A stretch of DNA of 64,000 bases from JACPDI01 sp035463475 (lineage in GTDB: Bacteria > Acidobacteriota > Vicinamibacteria > Vicinamibacterales > 2-12-FULL-66-21). The position numbers and the translations under genes were made by a program. Shown here in pieces: positions 1 to 9,021 of the stretch. The notes under the pieces are model-generated. The model did no database searches. It was not told the origin of the DNA and worked only from the letters and a program-made list of their open reading frames with translations. The DNA lies in contig DATHTE010000008.1 in NCBI GenBank assembly GCA_035463475.1, positions 87,338 to 151,337 on the forward strand, written 5' to 3'. Each line of letters starts with the position of its first letter. Position 1 is the stretch's first letter.

Positions 1-609
1 CACGTGCTTGATCTTGAACATGACGCGCTTGCCCGGCTGGTAGGTGCCGTCGGCCGGCTTGGCCATGACGCCGTCGAGGCCGGCCCCTTCGAACCGCATC
101 AACCAATCCTCGGCGACGCTCCTGTCGCGCGTCATGGGCGTCAGGTGTATGGGCGGCGGGAGCTTCGCGATGAGCTGCTCGAGCCGCGACCGCCGCTCCC
201 GCAACGGTCTCGACCGGAGGTCTTCTCCCGCGGCTGCGATCAGATCGAACGCGACGAACGACGAGGGGGTCGCTTTCGCCAGCTTCGCTATCCTCGACGC
301 GGCCGGGTGGAGCCGAAGCTGAAGGGCGTCGAAGTCGAGGCCGTGGGGCGTCGCGATGACGATCTCGCCATCCACGACACAACCGTCCGGGAGAAGCGAC
401 GCGATCGACTCGTGCAGCTCGGGGAAATACCGATCGAGCGGCCGGAGGTCCCGGCTCTGGATGAACGCGTCTCCTCTGCCGCGAAAGACGATTGCGCGGA
501 AGCCGTCCCATTTGGGTTCGTACAGGAATCCCTCTCCGGACGGCAGCTCCTCGGCGACTTTCGAGAGCATCGGTTCGATGGGCGGCTCGACGGGAAATGA
601 GGGCGTCAT
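1..609 (-). CDS. ATP-dependent DNA ligase, N-terminal part (cut by window edge)
   Basis: The leftward reading frame from the ATG at 609 runs off the window after 203 codons. It carries the adenylation-domain motif I as EPKWDGFR near residue 31-38, whose lysine is the AMP-accepting residue. A motif III-like segment DGEIVIATPHGLDFDALQ follows near residue 80, and a motif IV-like GLDGVMAKPADGTY lies near the cut. This order is typical of ATP-dependent DNA ligases of the LigC/LigD ligase-domain type, which seal nicks in repair. No polymerase or phosphoesterase domain precedes the start, so it begins directly with the ligase domain. The OB-fold C-terminus lies outside the window. It is divergent from the sigma-54 activator at 740, with about 130 bp between them. 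Confidence 0.85.
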   Translation of the reverse strand, partial: MTPSFPVEPPIEPMLSKVAEELPSGEGFLYEPKWDGFRAIVFRGRGDAFIQSRDLRPLDRYFPELHESIASLLPDGCVVDGEIVIATPHGLDFDALQLRLHPAASRIAKLAKATPSSFVAFDLIAAAGEDLRSRPLRERRSRLEQLIAKLPPPIHLTPMTRDRSVAEDWLMRFEGAGLDGVMAKPADGTYQPGKRVMFKIKHV

Positions 610-739
610 GTTGCTGCGATCGTAACGTGATCGCGGTCGCGGGGAGGGCACGTGCCCGAAGTTGGAACCCAGAACGCCCGCTCCTTCGTCTGACATTCGT
701 AGGAAATTTCTGCGGCAGGGAGCATGGGGGACTGCATTG

Positions 740-2827
<2,088 letters not shown>

Positions 2828-2840
2828 CATCGCCGCGATT

Positions 2841-2879
2841 GGCGCCAGCGGATTGGCAGCGTGCCAACCCGCTGGCGCC
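2841..2879. promoter_or_regulatory. Long imperfect hairpin/operator between the activator and the efflux operon
   Basis: Two 18-nt arms (2841-2858 and 2862-2879) are complementary at 17 of 18 positions around a 3-nt loop GCG. The inner core is the palindrome TTGGCA-GCG-TGCCAA and the outer part is GGCGCCAGCGG with its complement. A further TTGGCAC occurs at 2887-2893. There is no T-run after either arm, so a classical intrinsic terminator is not supported. A binding site for the adjacent enhancer-binding protein or a transcript-stabilising stem are both possible. The -24-like TTGGCAC has no proper GC dinucleotide at the -12 position. Confidence 0.6.
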
Positions 2880-3020
2880 CCTCGCGTTGGCACTTCCCCT
2901 CGTACGCCGCGATCGCCACGCGGCCAACCCGCATCGCTTCAGCGATTAGCTCCATCTCGCGCCTCACGCGCATTCCCGGCACGGACTTCGCTCTTCATCC
3001 TCGCGGGAGTGGAAGAATCG

Positions 3021-3293
3021 ATGCTCCGCATCACCGAACAGCGCACGCCGGACCGGGTCGTTCTCAAGCTCGAAGGACGTGTCTCAGGGGACTGGGTCCG
3101 CGAGGTGGACGCGTGCTGGCGCGCTGCGGTCGAGGCGAACTCGAACGCGTCGATCCTCGTCGATCTGACGGAGGTCGATCGAGTTGACCTCGCTGGCCAG
3201 GGATTGCTGGCGCGCATGCACCGCGCGGGCGCGCGCTTCGTGACGCGCGGTTGCCAGATGCGCGAGCTCGTTCGCGAAATCTCGGAGTCGTAA
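3021..3293 (+). CDS. STAS-domain protein (anti-sigma-factor-antagonist-like)
   Basis: This 90-residue protein has the compact beta-alpha pattern of STAS domains, with a central hydrophobic strand ASILVDLTEVDRVDLAGQGLL at about residues 46-66. In that position many STAS proteins have the phosphorylatable DSSG. Here the equivalent is DLAGQG, with no serine, so classical SpoIIAA-style phosphorylation is doubtful. The ATG at 3021 is preceded by a GGAG-containing Shine-Dalgarno, and the open frame further upstream is not STAS-like. The next gene begins 2 nt after its stop, so it is the first gene of the RND efflux operon. Its role there is unknown; a regulatory or protein-interaction role is inference. 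Confidence 0.7.
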   Translation: MLRITEQRTPDRVVLKLEGRVSGDWVREVDACWRAAVEANSNASILVDLTEVDRVDLAGQGLLARMHRAGARFVTRGCQMRELVREISES

Positions 3294-3295
3294 AC

Positions 3296-4747
3296 ATGGA
3301 GGGAATCGCCAACCGCCTCGTTCGTACCGCCGCGCTCGTGCTCGTCGTGGTGCTGAGCCCGGCGTGCACGCTCGGGCCTGACTACAAGCGTCCGGTCGTC
3401 ACGACGCCTGCCGCCGTTCGCGGCGCGGATCCGCACGCCGGGACCGAATCGCTGGCCGACCTCGAGTGGTTCGAGCTGTTCCAGGACCCGACGCTCACGC
3501 GCCTGGTCACGGCGGCGCTCGAGCAGAACTTCGACGTGCGCATGGCCGCCGAACGCGTGCTGCAGGCGCGCGCCGCATTCGGCATCACGCGCGCCGGCCA
3601 GTTCCCGGGCGTGGACGCGTCGGCGGCGGTCGTCGGCACCCGCATCTCGCAGACTGGCGCCAACCGCGCGATTCCGCCGGGCGTGGACCCCGACGTGGCC
3701 TACACGCAGGCCGGGTTCAGCTTCGGATGGGAACTCGACGTGTGGGGCCGCCTGCGGCGGCTGAGCGAGTCGGCGCGCGCGCAGTTCTTCGCCACCGAGG
3801 AGGCGCGCCAGGGGGTCGTCACCACGCTCATCGCCGACGTGACGGAGACGTATCTCGCGCTCCGCGCGCTCGACCTGGAGCTGTCCATCGCGCGGCGGAC
3901 GCGCGACGTGGCGACCGACAGCCTGCGGCTCACGGAAGCGCGGCGCGAGCGGGGAGTGGCGACGGCGCTCGACGTGCGCCAGTCGGAGCAGCTCCTCCAC
4001 ATCGCCAGCGCGCAGATCGCGGGCATCGAGCGCGACCTGGCGCAGACGGAGAACGCGTTGAGCCTGCTCCTCGGACGGATGCCCGGCGACATCCCGCGCG
4101 GGCTGGAGCTCGAGGCGTTCAAGGCGCCCCCGTCGGTCCCGGCCGGCCTTCCGTCCGCGCTGCTCGAGCGCCGGCCCGACATCCGCCAGGCGGAGCAGGA
4201 GCTCATCGCGGCCAACGCGCAGATCGGCGTGGCGAAAGCGGAGTACTTCCCGCGAATCAGCCTGACCGGCTTCCTCGGGGTGCAGAGCCGCGCGCTGTCG
4301 GACCTCCTCAGCGGTCCCGCGCGCATGTGGACCGCGAGCGCGGATGCGACGGTGCCGATCTTCAACGCGGGACGGACGCGCGCGAACGTCAGGCTGGCGG
4401 AGGCGGTCCAGCGCGAGCTGGTCGTCAACTACCAGAAGACGATCCACACCGCCTTCCGCGAAGTGGCGGACTCGCTGGCCGGGTACCGGAAGACGAGCGA
4501 GCAGCGCGCGGAGCAGGAGCGGCTCGTCGAGGCGTTGCGCGCGTCCGCGCAGCTGTCGGCGCAGCGCTATGAAGGCGGCGTGGACAACTACCTGCAGGTG
4601 CTCGACGCGCGCCGGAACCTGTTCCAGGGGGAACTGGATCTCGCGCGGTTGCGCCAGCAGGAGCTGGCGAGCCTGGTGCGCCTGTACCGCGCGCTCGGGG
4701 GAGGGTGGGACGTAGGGGAGGAGAGGAACTCATGGCAAAACGGATGA
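3296..4747 (+). CDS. RND efflux outer-membrane factor, NodT/OprM-type lipoprotein
   Basis: The 483-residue product starts with a lipoprotein signal peptide ending in the lipobox SPAC (Cys near residue 24), followed by TLGPDYKRP. That is the classical start of OprM/NodT outer-membrane efflux lipoproteins. Two OEP repeats follow, with recognisable segments LEWFELFQDPTLTRLV and GWELDVWGRLRRL in the first half and ERRPDIRQAEQELIAANAQIG in the second. It should form the trimeric outer-membrane channel of the efflux pump encoded by the next two genes. The start at 3296 is chosen because it gives the signal peptide directly. Its last 16 nt overlap the adaptor gene. Confidence 0.93.
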   Translation: MEGIANRLVRTAALVLVVVLSPACTLGPDYKRPVVTTPAAVRGADPHAGTESLADLEWFELFQDPTLTRLVTAALEQNFDVRMAAERVLQARAAFGITRAGQFPGVDASAAVVGTRISQTGANRAIPPGVDPDVAYTQAGFSFGWELDVWGRLRRLSESARAQFFATEEARQGVVTTLIADVTETYLALRALDLELSIARRTRDVATDSLRLTEARRERGVATALDVRQSEQLLHIASAQIAGIERDLAQTENALSLLLGRMPGDIPRGLELEAFKAPPSVPAGLPSALLERRPDIRQAEQELIAANAQIGVAKAEYFPRISLTGFLGVQSRALSDLLSGPARMWTASADATVPIFNAGRTRANVRLAEAVQRELVVNYQKTIHTAFREVADSLAGYRKTSEQRAEQERLVEALRASAQLSAQRYEGGVDNYLQVLDARRNLFQGELDLARLRQQELASLVRLYRALGGGWDVGEERNSWQNG

Positions 4748-5859
4748 TCCTGATGCTGAGCGTGATGGCCGCGTTCCTGGCGGTGCTCGGCTTCGTGAAA
4801 GTGCGGCAGTTCCAGGCGGCGGCAAGCCAGGCCGCCGCGTTCCAGCCACCCCCGGAGGCGGTGACGACGGCCGTCGCAGCCCGGGAGGACTGGCCCGTGA
4901 CGCTGAGCGCGATCGGCACGACCGCGCCGGTGCAGGGGGTCACCGTCAGCGCAGACCTGCCCGGCATGGTCGAGCGGATTCACTTCGAGTCCGGCCGGTT
5001 CGTCCGCGATGGCGACGTGCTCGTCGAACTCGACACCCGGCAGGAACGTGCGCAGTTGACCGCCGCGGAGGCGGAGCGCGACCTCGCGCGGCTCAACTTC
5101 GAACGGATGCAGGGGCTGATCGTCGACGGCGCCATTTCCCGCGCGGACTACGACCGCGCCGCGGCCGAGCAGAAGCAGACGGAGGCGCGGGTTGGAGAGA
5201 TCCGCGCGACGATTGCACGCAAGGTCATTCGCGCGCCGTTCTCGGGCGTGCTCGGCATCCGCCAGGTGCACCTCGGACAGTACCTCTCGGCGGGTGACCC
5301 GGTCGTCCCGCTGCAGTCGCTGAATCCGATCTACGTGAACTTCGACGTGCCGCAGCAGGATGCCGGCCAGCTTCGCGTCGGCCGGCGCGTCCGGGTGACC
5401 GCGCACGACGTGTCGGGCGTCGTCCTGACCGGGCGCATCAGCGCGATTGACTCCGTCGTCGACGAGTCCACGCGGACCGTGATGGTCCAGGCGACGCTCG
5501 CCAACCCCGACGGCCGGCTGCGTCCCGGCATGTTCGCGCAGGTCGAGGCCACCGTGGGGGACTCCCGCGCCGTCGTGGCGCTTCCCGCGTCGGCGATCAG
5601 CTACGCGCCATACGGCGACTCGATCTTCGTGGTGGCGGAGTTGAAGGATCCCTCCGGCCGGACCTACCGGGGCGTGCGACAGCAGTTCGTCAAGCTCGGT
5701 GGGTCGCGCGGGGACCAGGTCGCGGTGTTGTCCGGCGTGGAGCCGGGGGCGGAAGTCGTGACCTCCGGCGTGTTCAAGCTGCGCAACGGCGCGGCCGTCC
5801 AGGTGAACAACAAGATCCGGCCGAGCAACAGCCCGGCGCCGAGTCCCGAGGATAGTTAA
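4732..5859 (+). CDS. RND efflux periplasmic adaptor (membrane fusion protein)
   Basis: The 375-residue product has an N-terminal membrane anchor (about residues 5-22) without a lipobox. Then come the half-motifs of a lipoyl/barrel-sandwich domain (GMVERIHFESGRFVRDGDVLVELDT), an alpha-hairpin (about 105-165) and the second lipoyl half (RAPFSGVLGIRQVHLGQYLS). The beta-barrel and membrane-proximal domains follow. This is the HlyD/AcrA-MexE family that bridges the inner-membrane pump and the outer-membrane channel. The ATG at 4732 follows GAGGAGAGG. The gene overlaps the upstream channel gene by 16 nt and its stop is followed immediately by the ATG of the pump, so the three are translationally coupled. 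Confidence 0.93.
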   Translation: MAKRMILMLSVMAAFLAVLGFVKVRQFQAAASQAAAFQPPPEAVTTAVAAREDWPVTLSAIGTTAPVQGVTVSADLPGMVERIHFESGRFVRDGDVLVELDTRQERAQLTAAEAERDLARLNFERMQGLIVDGAISRADYDRAAAEQKQTEARVGEIRATIARKVIRAPFSGVLGIRQVHLGQYLSAGDPVVPLQSLNPIYVNFDVPQQDAGQLRVGRRVRVTAHDVSGVVLTGRISAIDSVVDESTRTVMVQATLANPDGRLRPGMFAQVEATVGDSRAVVALPASAISYAPYGDSIFVVAELKDPSGRTYRGVRQQFVKLGGSRGDQVAVLSGVEPGAEVVTSGVFKLRNGAAVQVNNKIRPSNSPAPSPEDS

Positions 5860-8800
5860 ATGCGTTTCACGGATATCTTCGTCAAGCGGCCCGTCCTGGC
5901 CATCGTCGTCAACCTGGTGATTCTGATCGCCGGGCTGCAGTCGATCCGTGCGCTCAGCGTGAGGCAGTACCCGCGGAGCGACATCGCGGTTGTCCGGGTG
6001 ACCACGGCGTACGTCGGCGCGAGCGCCGACCTCGTTCGCGGCTTCATCACCACGCCGCTCGAGCGCGTCATTGCCAGCGCCGACGGCATCGACTACATGG
6101 AGTCGTCGAGCGCGCAGTCGCTCAGCACGATCACGGTGCACCTCCAGCTGAACTACGACACGAACGCGGCGCTGACCCAGATCCAGTCGAAGGTGGCGCA
6201 GGTCCGCAACGACCTGCCGCCCGAGGCGGAGGCGCCGGTCATCGAGCTCGAGACAGCGGACAACCAGTTCGCTGCGATGTACATGGGGTTCTCGTCGCAG
6301 CACCTGGATCAGAACCAGATCACGGACTACCTGACCCGGGTCGTGCAGCCGAAGCTGAGCGCCATCAGCGGCGTGCAGCGCGCCGACATCCTAGGCGATC
6401 GCACGTTCGCGATGCGCATCTGGCTGAAGCCGGACGAGATGGCGGCACACAACATCTCGCCGTCGGAGCTTCGACAGGCGCTCGCGCAGAACAACTACCT
6501 GTCCACGCTCGGGCGGACGAAAGGGTCGATGGTCTCCGTGAACCTCATCGCGAACACCGACCTGCGCACGCCGGAGGAGTTCCGGCAGCTCGTGGTGAAG
6601 GAGCGGAACGGCGCTGTCGTCCGGCTCGGCGACATCGCCGACGTCGTGCTCGGCGCCGAGAGCTACGACGAAGACGTCCGCTTCAACGGCGAGACGGCGA
6701 CGTTCATGGGAGTGTGGGTGCTGCCGACGGCGAATGCGCTCGACGTGATCGAGCGGGTGCGCGAGGCGATTCCCGGGATCCAGGCGCAGCTGCCGGCCGG
6801 CATGAAGGTGGGCATCCCGTACGACTCGACCGAATACATCGAGGACGCGATCGACGAGGTCCTCACGACGTTGAGCGAGACGCTCCTCATCGTCATCGTC
6901 GTCATCTTCCTGTTCCTCGGATCGGTGCGTTCGGTGATCATTCCGGTGGTCGCCATCCCGATTTCGCTCGTCGGCGCCGTGTTCCTGATGCTCGTCGCGG
7001 GGTTCACGATCAACCTGCTCACGCTTCTGGCGATCGTGCTCTCCGTCGGCCTCGTCGTGGACGATGCCATCGTCATGGTGGAGAACATCGAGCGTCACCT
7101 CCACCAGGGGAAACCGCCGTATCGGGCGGCGGTAGACGCGGCGCGCGAGCTGATCGGCCCGATCATCGCGATGACGATCACCCTCGCGGCGGTGTACACG
7201 CCGGTCGGGATCCAGGGAGGGCTGACGGGCGCGCTGTTCCGCGAATTCGCGTTCACGCTGGCGGGCGCCGTGATCGTGTCCGGCGTCGTGGCCCTGACGC
7301 TCTCGCCGATGATGGGCGCGACGCTGCTGCGCGCCGGCGACACGGAACGGGGCTTCGCCGGATGGATCAACCGCCGGTTCGATGGCGTGCGGCACGTCTA
7401 CACGCGCGTCCTCGGGGGGACGCTGCGCTACCGCCCCGTGGTGCTGGTGCTCTGGCTCATCGTCGCGGTGCTGATTGTGCCGTTCTACATGCTCTCGCAG
7501 CGGGAGCTGGCGCCATCGGAAGACCAGGGCGTGGTCTTCTCAGTGCTCCAGGCGTCGGGCAACTCCACGATCGATCAGACGAAGCTCTTCGCCGCTGAAG
7601 TCGCGGAGGTGTATCGGTCTTTCCCGGAGACGGGCAGCATCTTTCAGATCACCTTCCCGACCGGCGGGTTCGGCGGGATGGTGACCAAGCCGTGGAGCGA
7701 GCGGACCCGGACCACCGACGAGCTCTTGATGGCGTCGATGGGTCCGTTGTCGCAGATTCCCGGCATCCGGGCGATTCCGTTGACGCCGCCGCCGTTGCCC
7801 GGCGGGGGAGACTTCCCGGTCGACCTGGTGATCGCGTCCGCCGCCGAGCCCCAGCAGATCGTCAACATCGCGGGTCAGCTCGTGCAGAAGGCGTTCGAGA
7901 GCGGGATGTTCATCTTCGCCGACGCGGATGTGAAGTTCGACCAGCCGCAGACCGAGGTCGTGTTCGATCGCGACAAGCTGCGATCGCAGGGGGTCGACCT
8001 GGGGCGCGCCGGCCTCGACCTCTCCACGCTGCTGGGCGGGGACTACGTGAATCGCTTCAGCATCCAGGGGCGGAGTTACAAGGTGATTCCGCAGGTGAAG
8101 CGCACCGAGCGCCTCACGCCGGACCAGCTCGAGAACATGTACATCACGGGCTCGAACGATCGGCTGGTCCCGCTCTCCACGTTCGCGACCCTGCGCACGA
8201 CGACGCAGCCGAGGGAGCTGAAGAAGTTCCAGCAGCTCAACGCCGTGCGCGTGCAGGGTGTGATCCCGCCGCCGGTGCCGCTCGACCAGGCGCTGGGTTT
8301 GCTCGAAGCGGAAGCAAAGAAGATCCTGCCGCAGGGATTCACCATCGACTACGCCGGCGAGTCGCGCCAGCTCAGGACGGAAGGGGGACGGTTCCTCGCA
8401 GTGTTCCTCCTCTCCGCCGTCCTGATCTATCTCGTGCTCGCCGCGCAGTTCGAGAGCTTCCGCGACCCGTTCATCATCCTGGCGGGCTCGGTGCCGCTGG
8501 CGATTTCCGGCGCGCTGCTGTTCTCGTTCCTGGGCCTGACCACGCTCAACATCTACAGCCAGGTTGGGCTGATCACGCTGGTCGGGCTGGTGGCGAAGAA
8601 CGGCATCCTGATCGTGGAGTTCGCCAACCACCTCCAGGAATCGGGCCGGGCGAAACTCGACGCGATCATCGAGGCCGCGGGAACGAGGCTGCGGCCGATC
8701 CTGATGACCACGGCCGCGACCGTCGTCGGGCATTTCCCGCTCGTGATCGCGACGGGGCCGGGAGCCGGCGCGCGCAACAGCATCGGGATCATGCTGGTCA

Positions 8801-8928
8801 CCGGCATGGTGATCGGGAGCGTGTTCACGCTGTTCGTGGTGCCGTCGATCTACATGCTGATCGCGCGGAGCCGCGTGGCGGAACGGGCGCCGGCCGAGGC
8901 CGCGCCGGCGAGCTGGCAGCCGGCGTAA
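5860..8928 (+). CDS. RND multidrug efflux inner-membrane permease
   Basis: The 1022-residue length and layout match AcrB/MexF-type RND pumps: a first transmembrane helix, a large periplasmic loop, a helix bundle, a second large loop and a second bundle. The TM4 motif GLVVDDAIVMVENIERH carries the paired aspartates needed for proton relay. The amino-terminal FVKRPVLAIVVNLVI is typical of the family. It should use the proton gradient to expel drugs or metabolites through the two upstream gene products. The start codon immediately follows the adaptor's stop. A REP-like inverted pair that can act as a terminator begins 3 nt after its stop. Confidence 0.95.
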   Translation: MRFTDIFVKRPVLAIVVNLVILIAGLQSIRALSVRQYPRSDIAVVRVTTAYVGASADLVRGFITTPLERVIASADGIDYMESSSAQSLSTITVHLQLNYDTNAALTQIQSKVAQVRNDLPPEAEAPVIELETADNQFAAMYMGFSSQHLDQNQITDYLTRVVQPKLSAISGVQRADILGDRTFAMRIWLKPDEMAAHNISPSELRQALAQNNYLSTLGRTKGSMVSVNLIANTDLRTPEEFRQLVVKERNGAVVRLGDIADVVLGAESYDEDVRFNGETATFMGVWVLPTANALDVIERVREAIPGIQAQLPAGMKVGIPYDSTEYIEDAIDEVLTTLSETLLIVIVVIFLFLGSVRSVIIPVVAIPISLVGAVFLMLVAGFTINLLTLLAIVLSVGLVVDDAIVMVENIERHLHQGKPPYRAAVDAARELIGPIIAMTITLAAVYTPVGIQGGLTGALFREFAFTLAGAVIVSGVVALTLSPMMGATLLRAGDTERGFAGWINRRFDGVRHVYTRVLGGTLRYRPVVLVLWLIVAVLIVPFYMLSQRELAPSEDQGVVFSVLQASGNSTIDQTKLFAAEVAEVYRSFPETGSIFQITFPTGGFGGMVTKPWSERTRTTDELLMASMGPLSQIPGIRAIPLTPPPLPGGGDFPVDLVIASAAEPQQIVNIAGQLVQKAFESGMFIFADADVKFDQPQTEVVFDRDKLRSQGVDLGRAGLDLSTLLGGDYVNRFSIQGRSYKVIPQVKRTERLTPDQLENMYITGSNDRLVPLSTFATLRTTTQPRELKKFQQLNAVRVQGVIPPPVPLDQALGLLEAEAKKILPQGFTIDYAGESRQLRTEGGRFLAVFLLSAVLIYLVLAAQFESFRDPFIILAGSVPLAISGALLFSFLGLTTLNIYSQVGLITLVGLVAKNGILIVEFANHLQESGRAKLDAIIEAAGTRLRPILMTTAATVVGHFPLVIATGPGAGARNSIGIMLVTGMVIGSVFTLFVVPSIYMLIARSRVAERAPAEAAPASWQPA

Positions 8929-8930
8929 GA

Positions 8931-9021
8931 AATGGGGTCTGACCCCATTTTTACGATTTGCGTAATTCCGGTCTGGGTACTGCGACTTACGTAAACCGTA
9001 AAAATGGGGTCAGACCCCATT
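8931..9021. repeat. REP-like inverted pair (REPIN-like), probable bidirectional terminator
   Basis: Two 35-nt arms at 8931-8965 and 8987-9021 are inverted copies differing at two positions. Each contains the palindrome ATGGGGTC-N-GACCCCAT followed by a T-run and TTTACG, and a 21-nt spacer separates them. In both directions a GC-rich stem is followed by TTTT, so each arm can serve as an intrinsic terminator. One arm would serve the rightward RND operon and the other the leftward ADOP gene, whose stop codon touches the right arm. Paired inverted REP sequences of this size are typical of REPINs mobilised by RAYT transposases. No RAYT gene is in the window. Confidence 0.8.

Noticed and set aside
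662..739. N-terminal extension of the sigma-54 activator with RRKFLRQGAWG, which looks like a Tat signal
   Set aside because: The protein is a cytosolic DNA-binding activator, and the extension is not followed by a proper hydrophobic core. The start at 740 gives a normal GAF beginning.
2887..2906. Sigma-54 promoter for the STAS-RND operon
   Set aside because: TTGGCAC matches the -24 element, but the GC dinucleotide at the correct -12 distance is missing.
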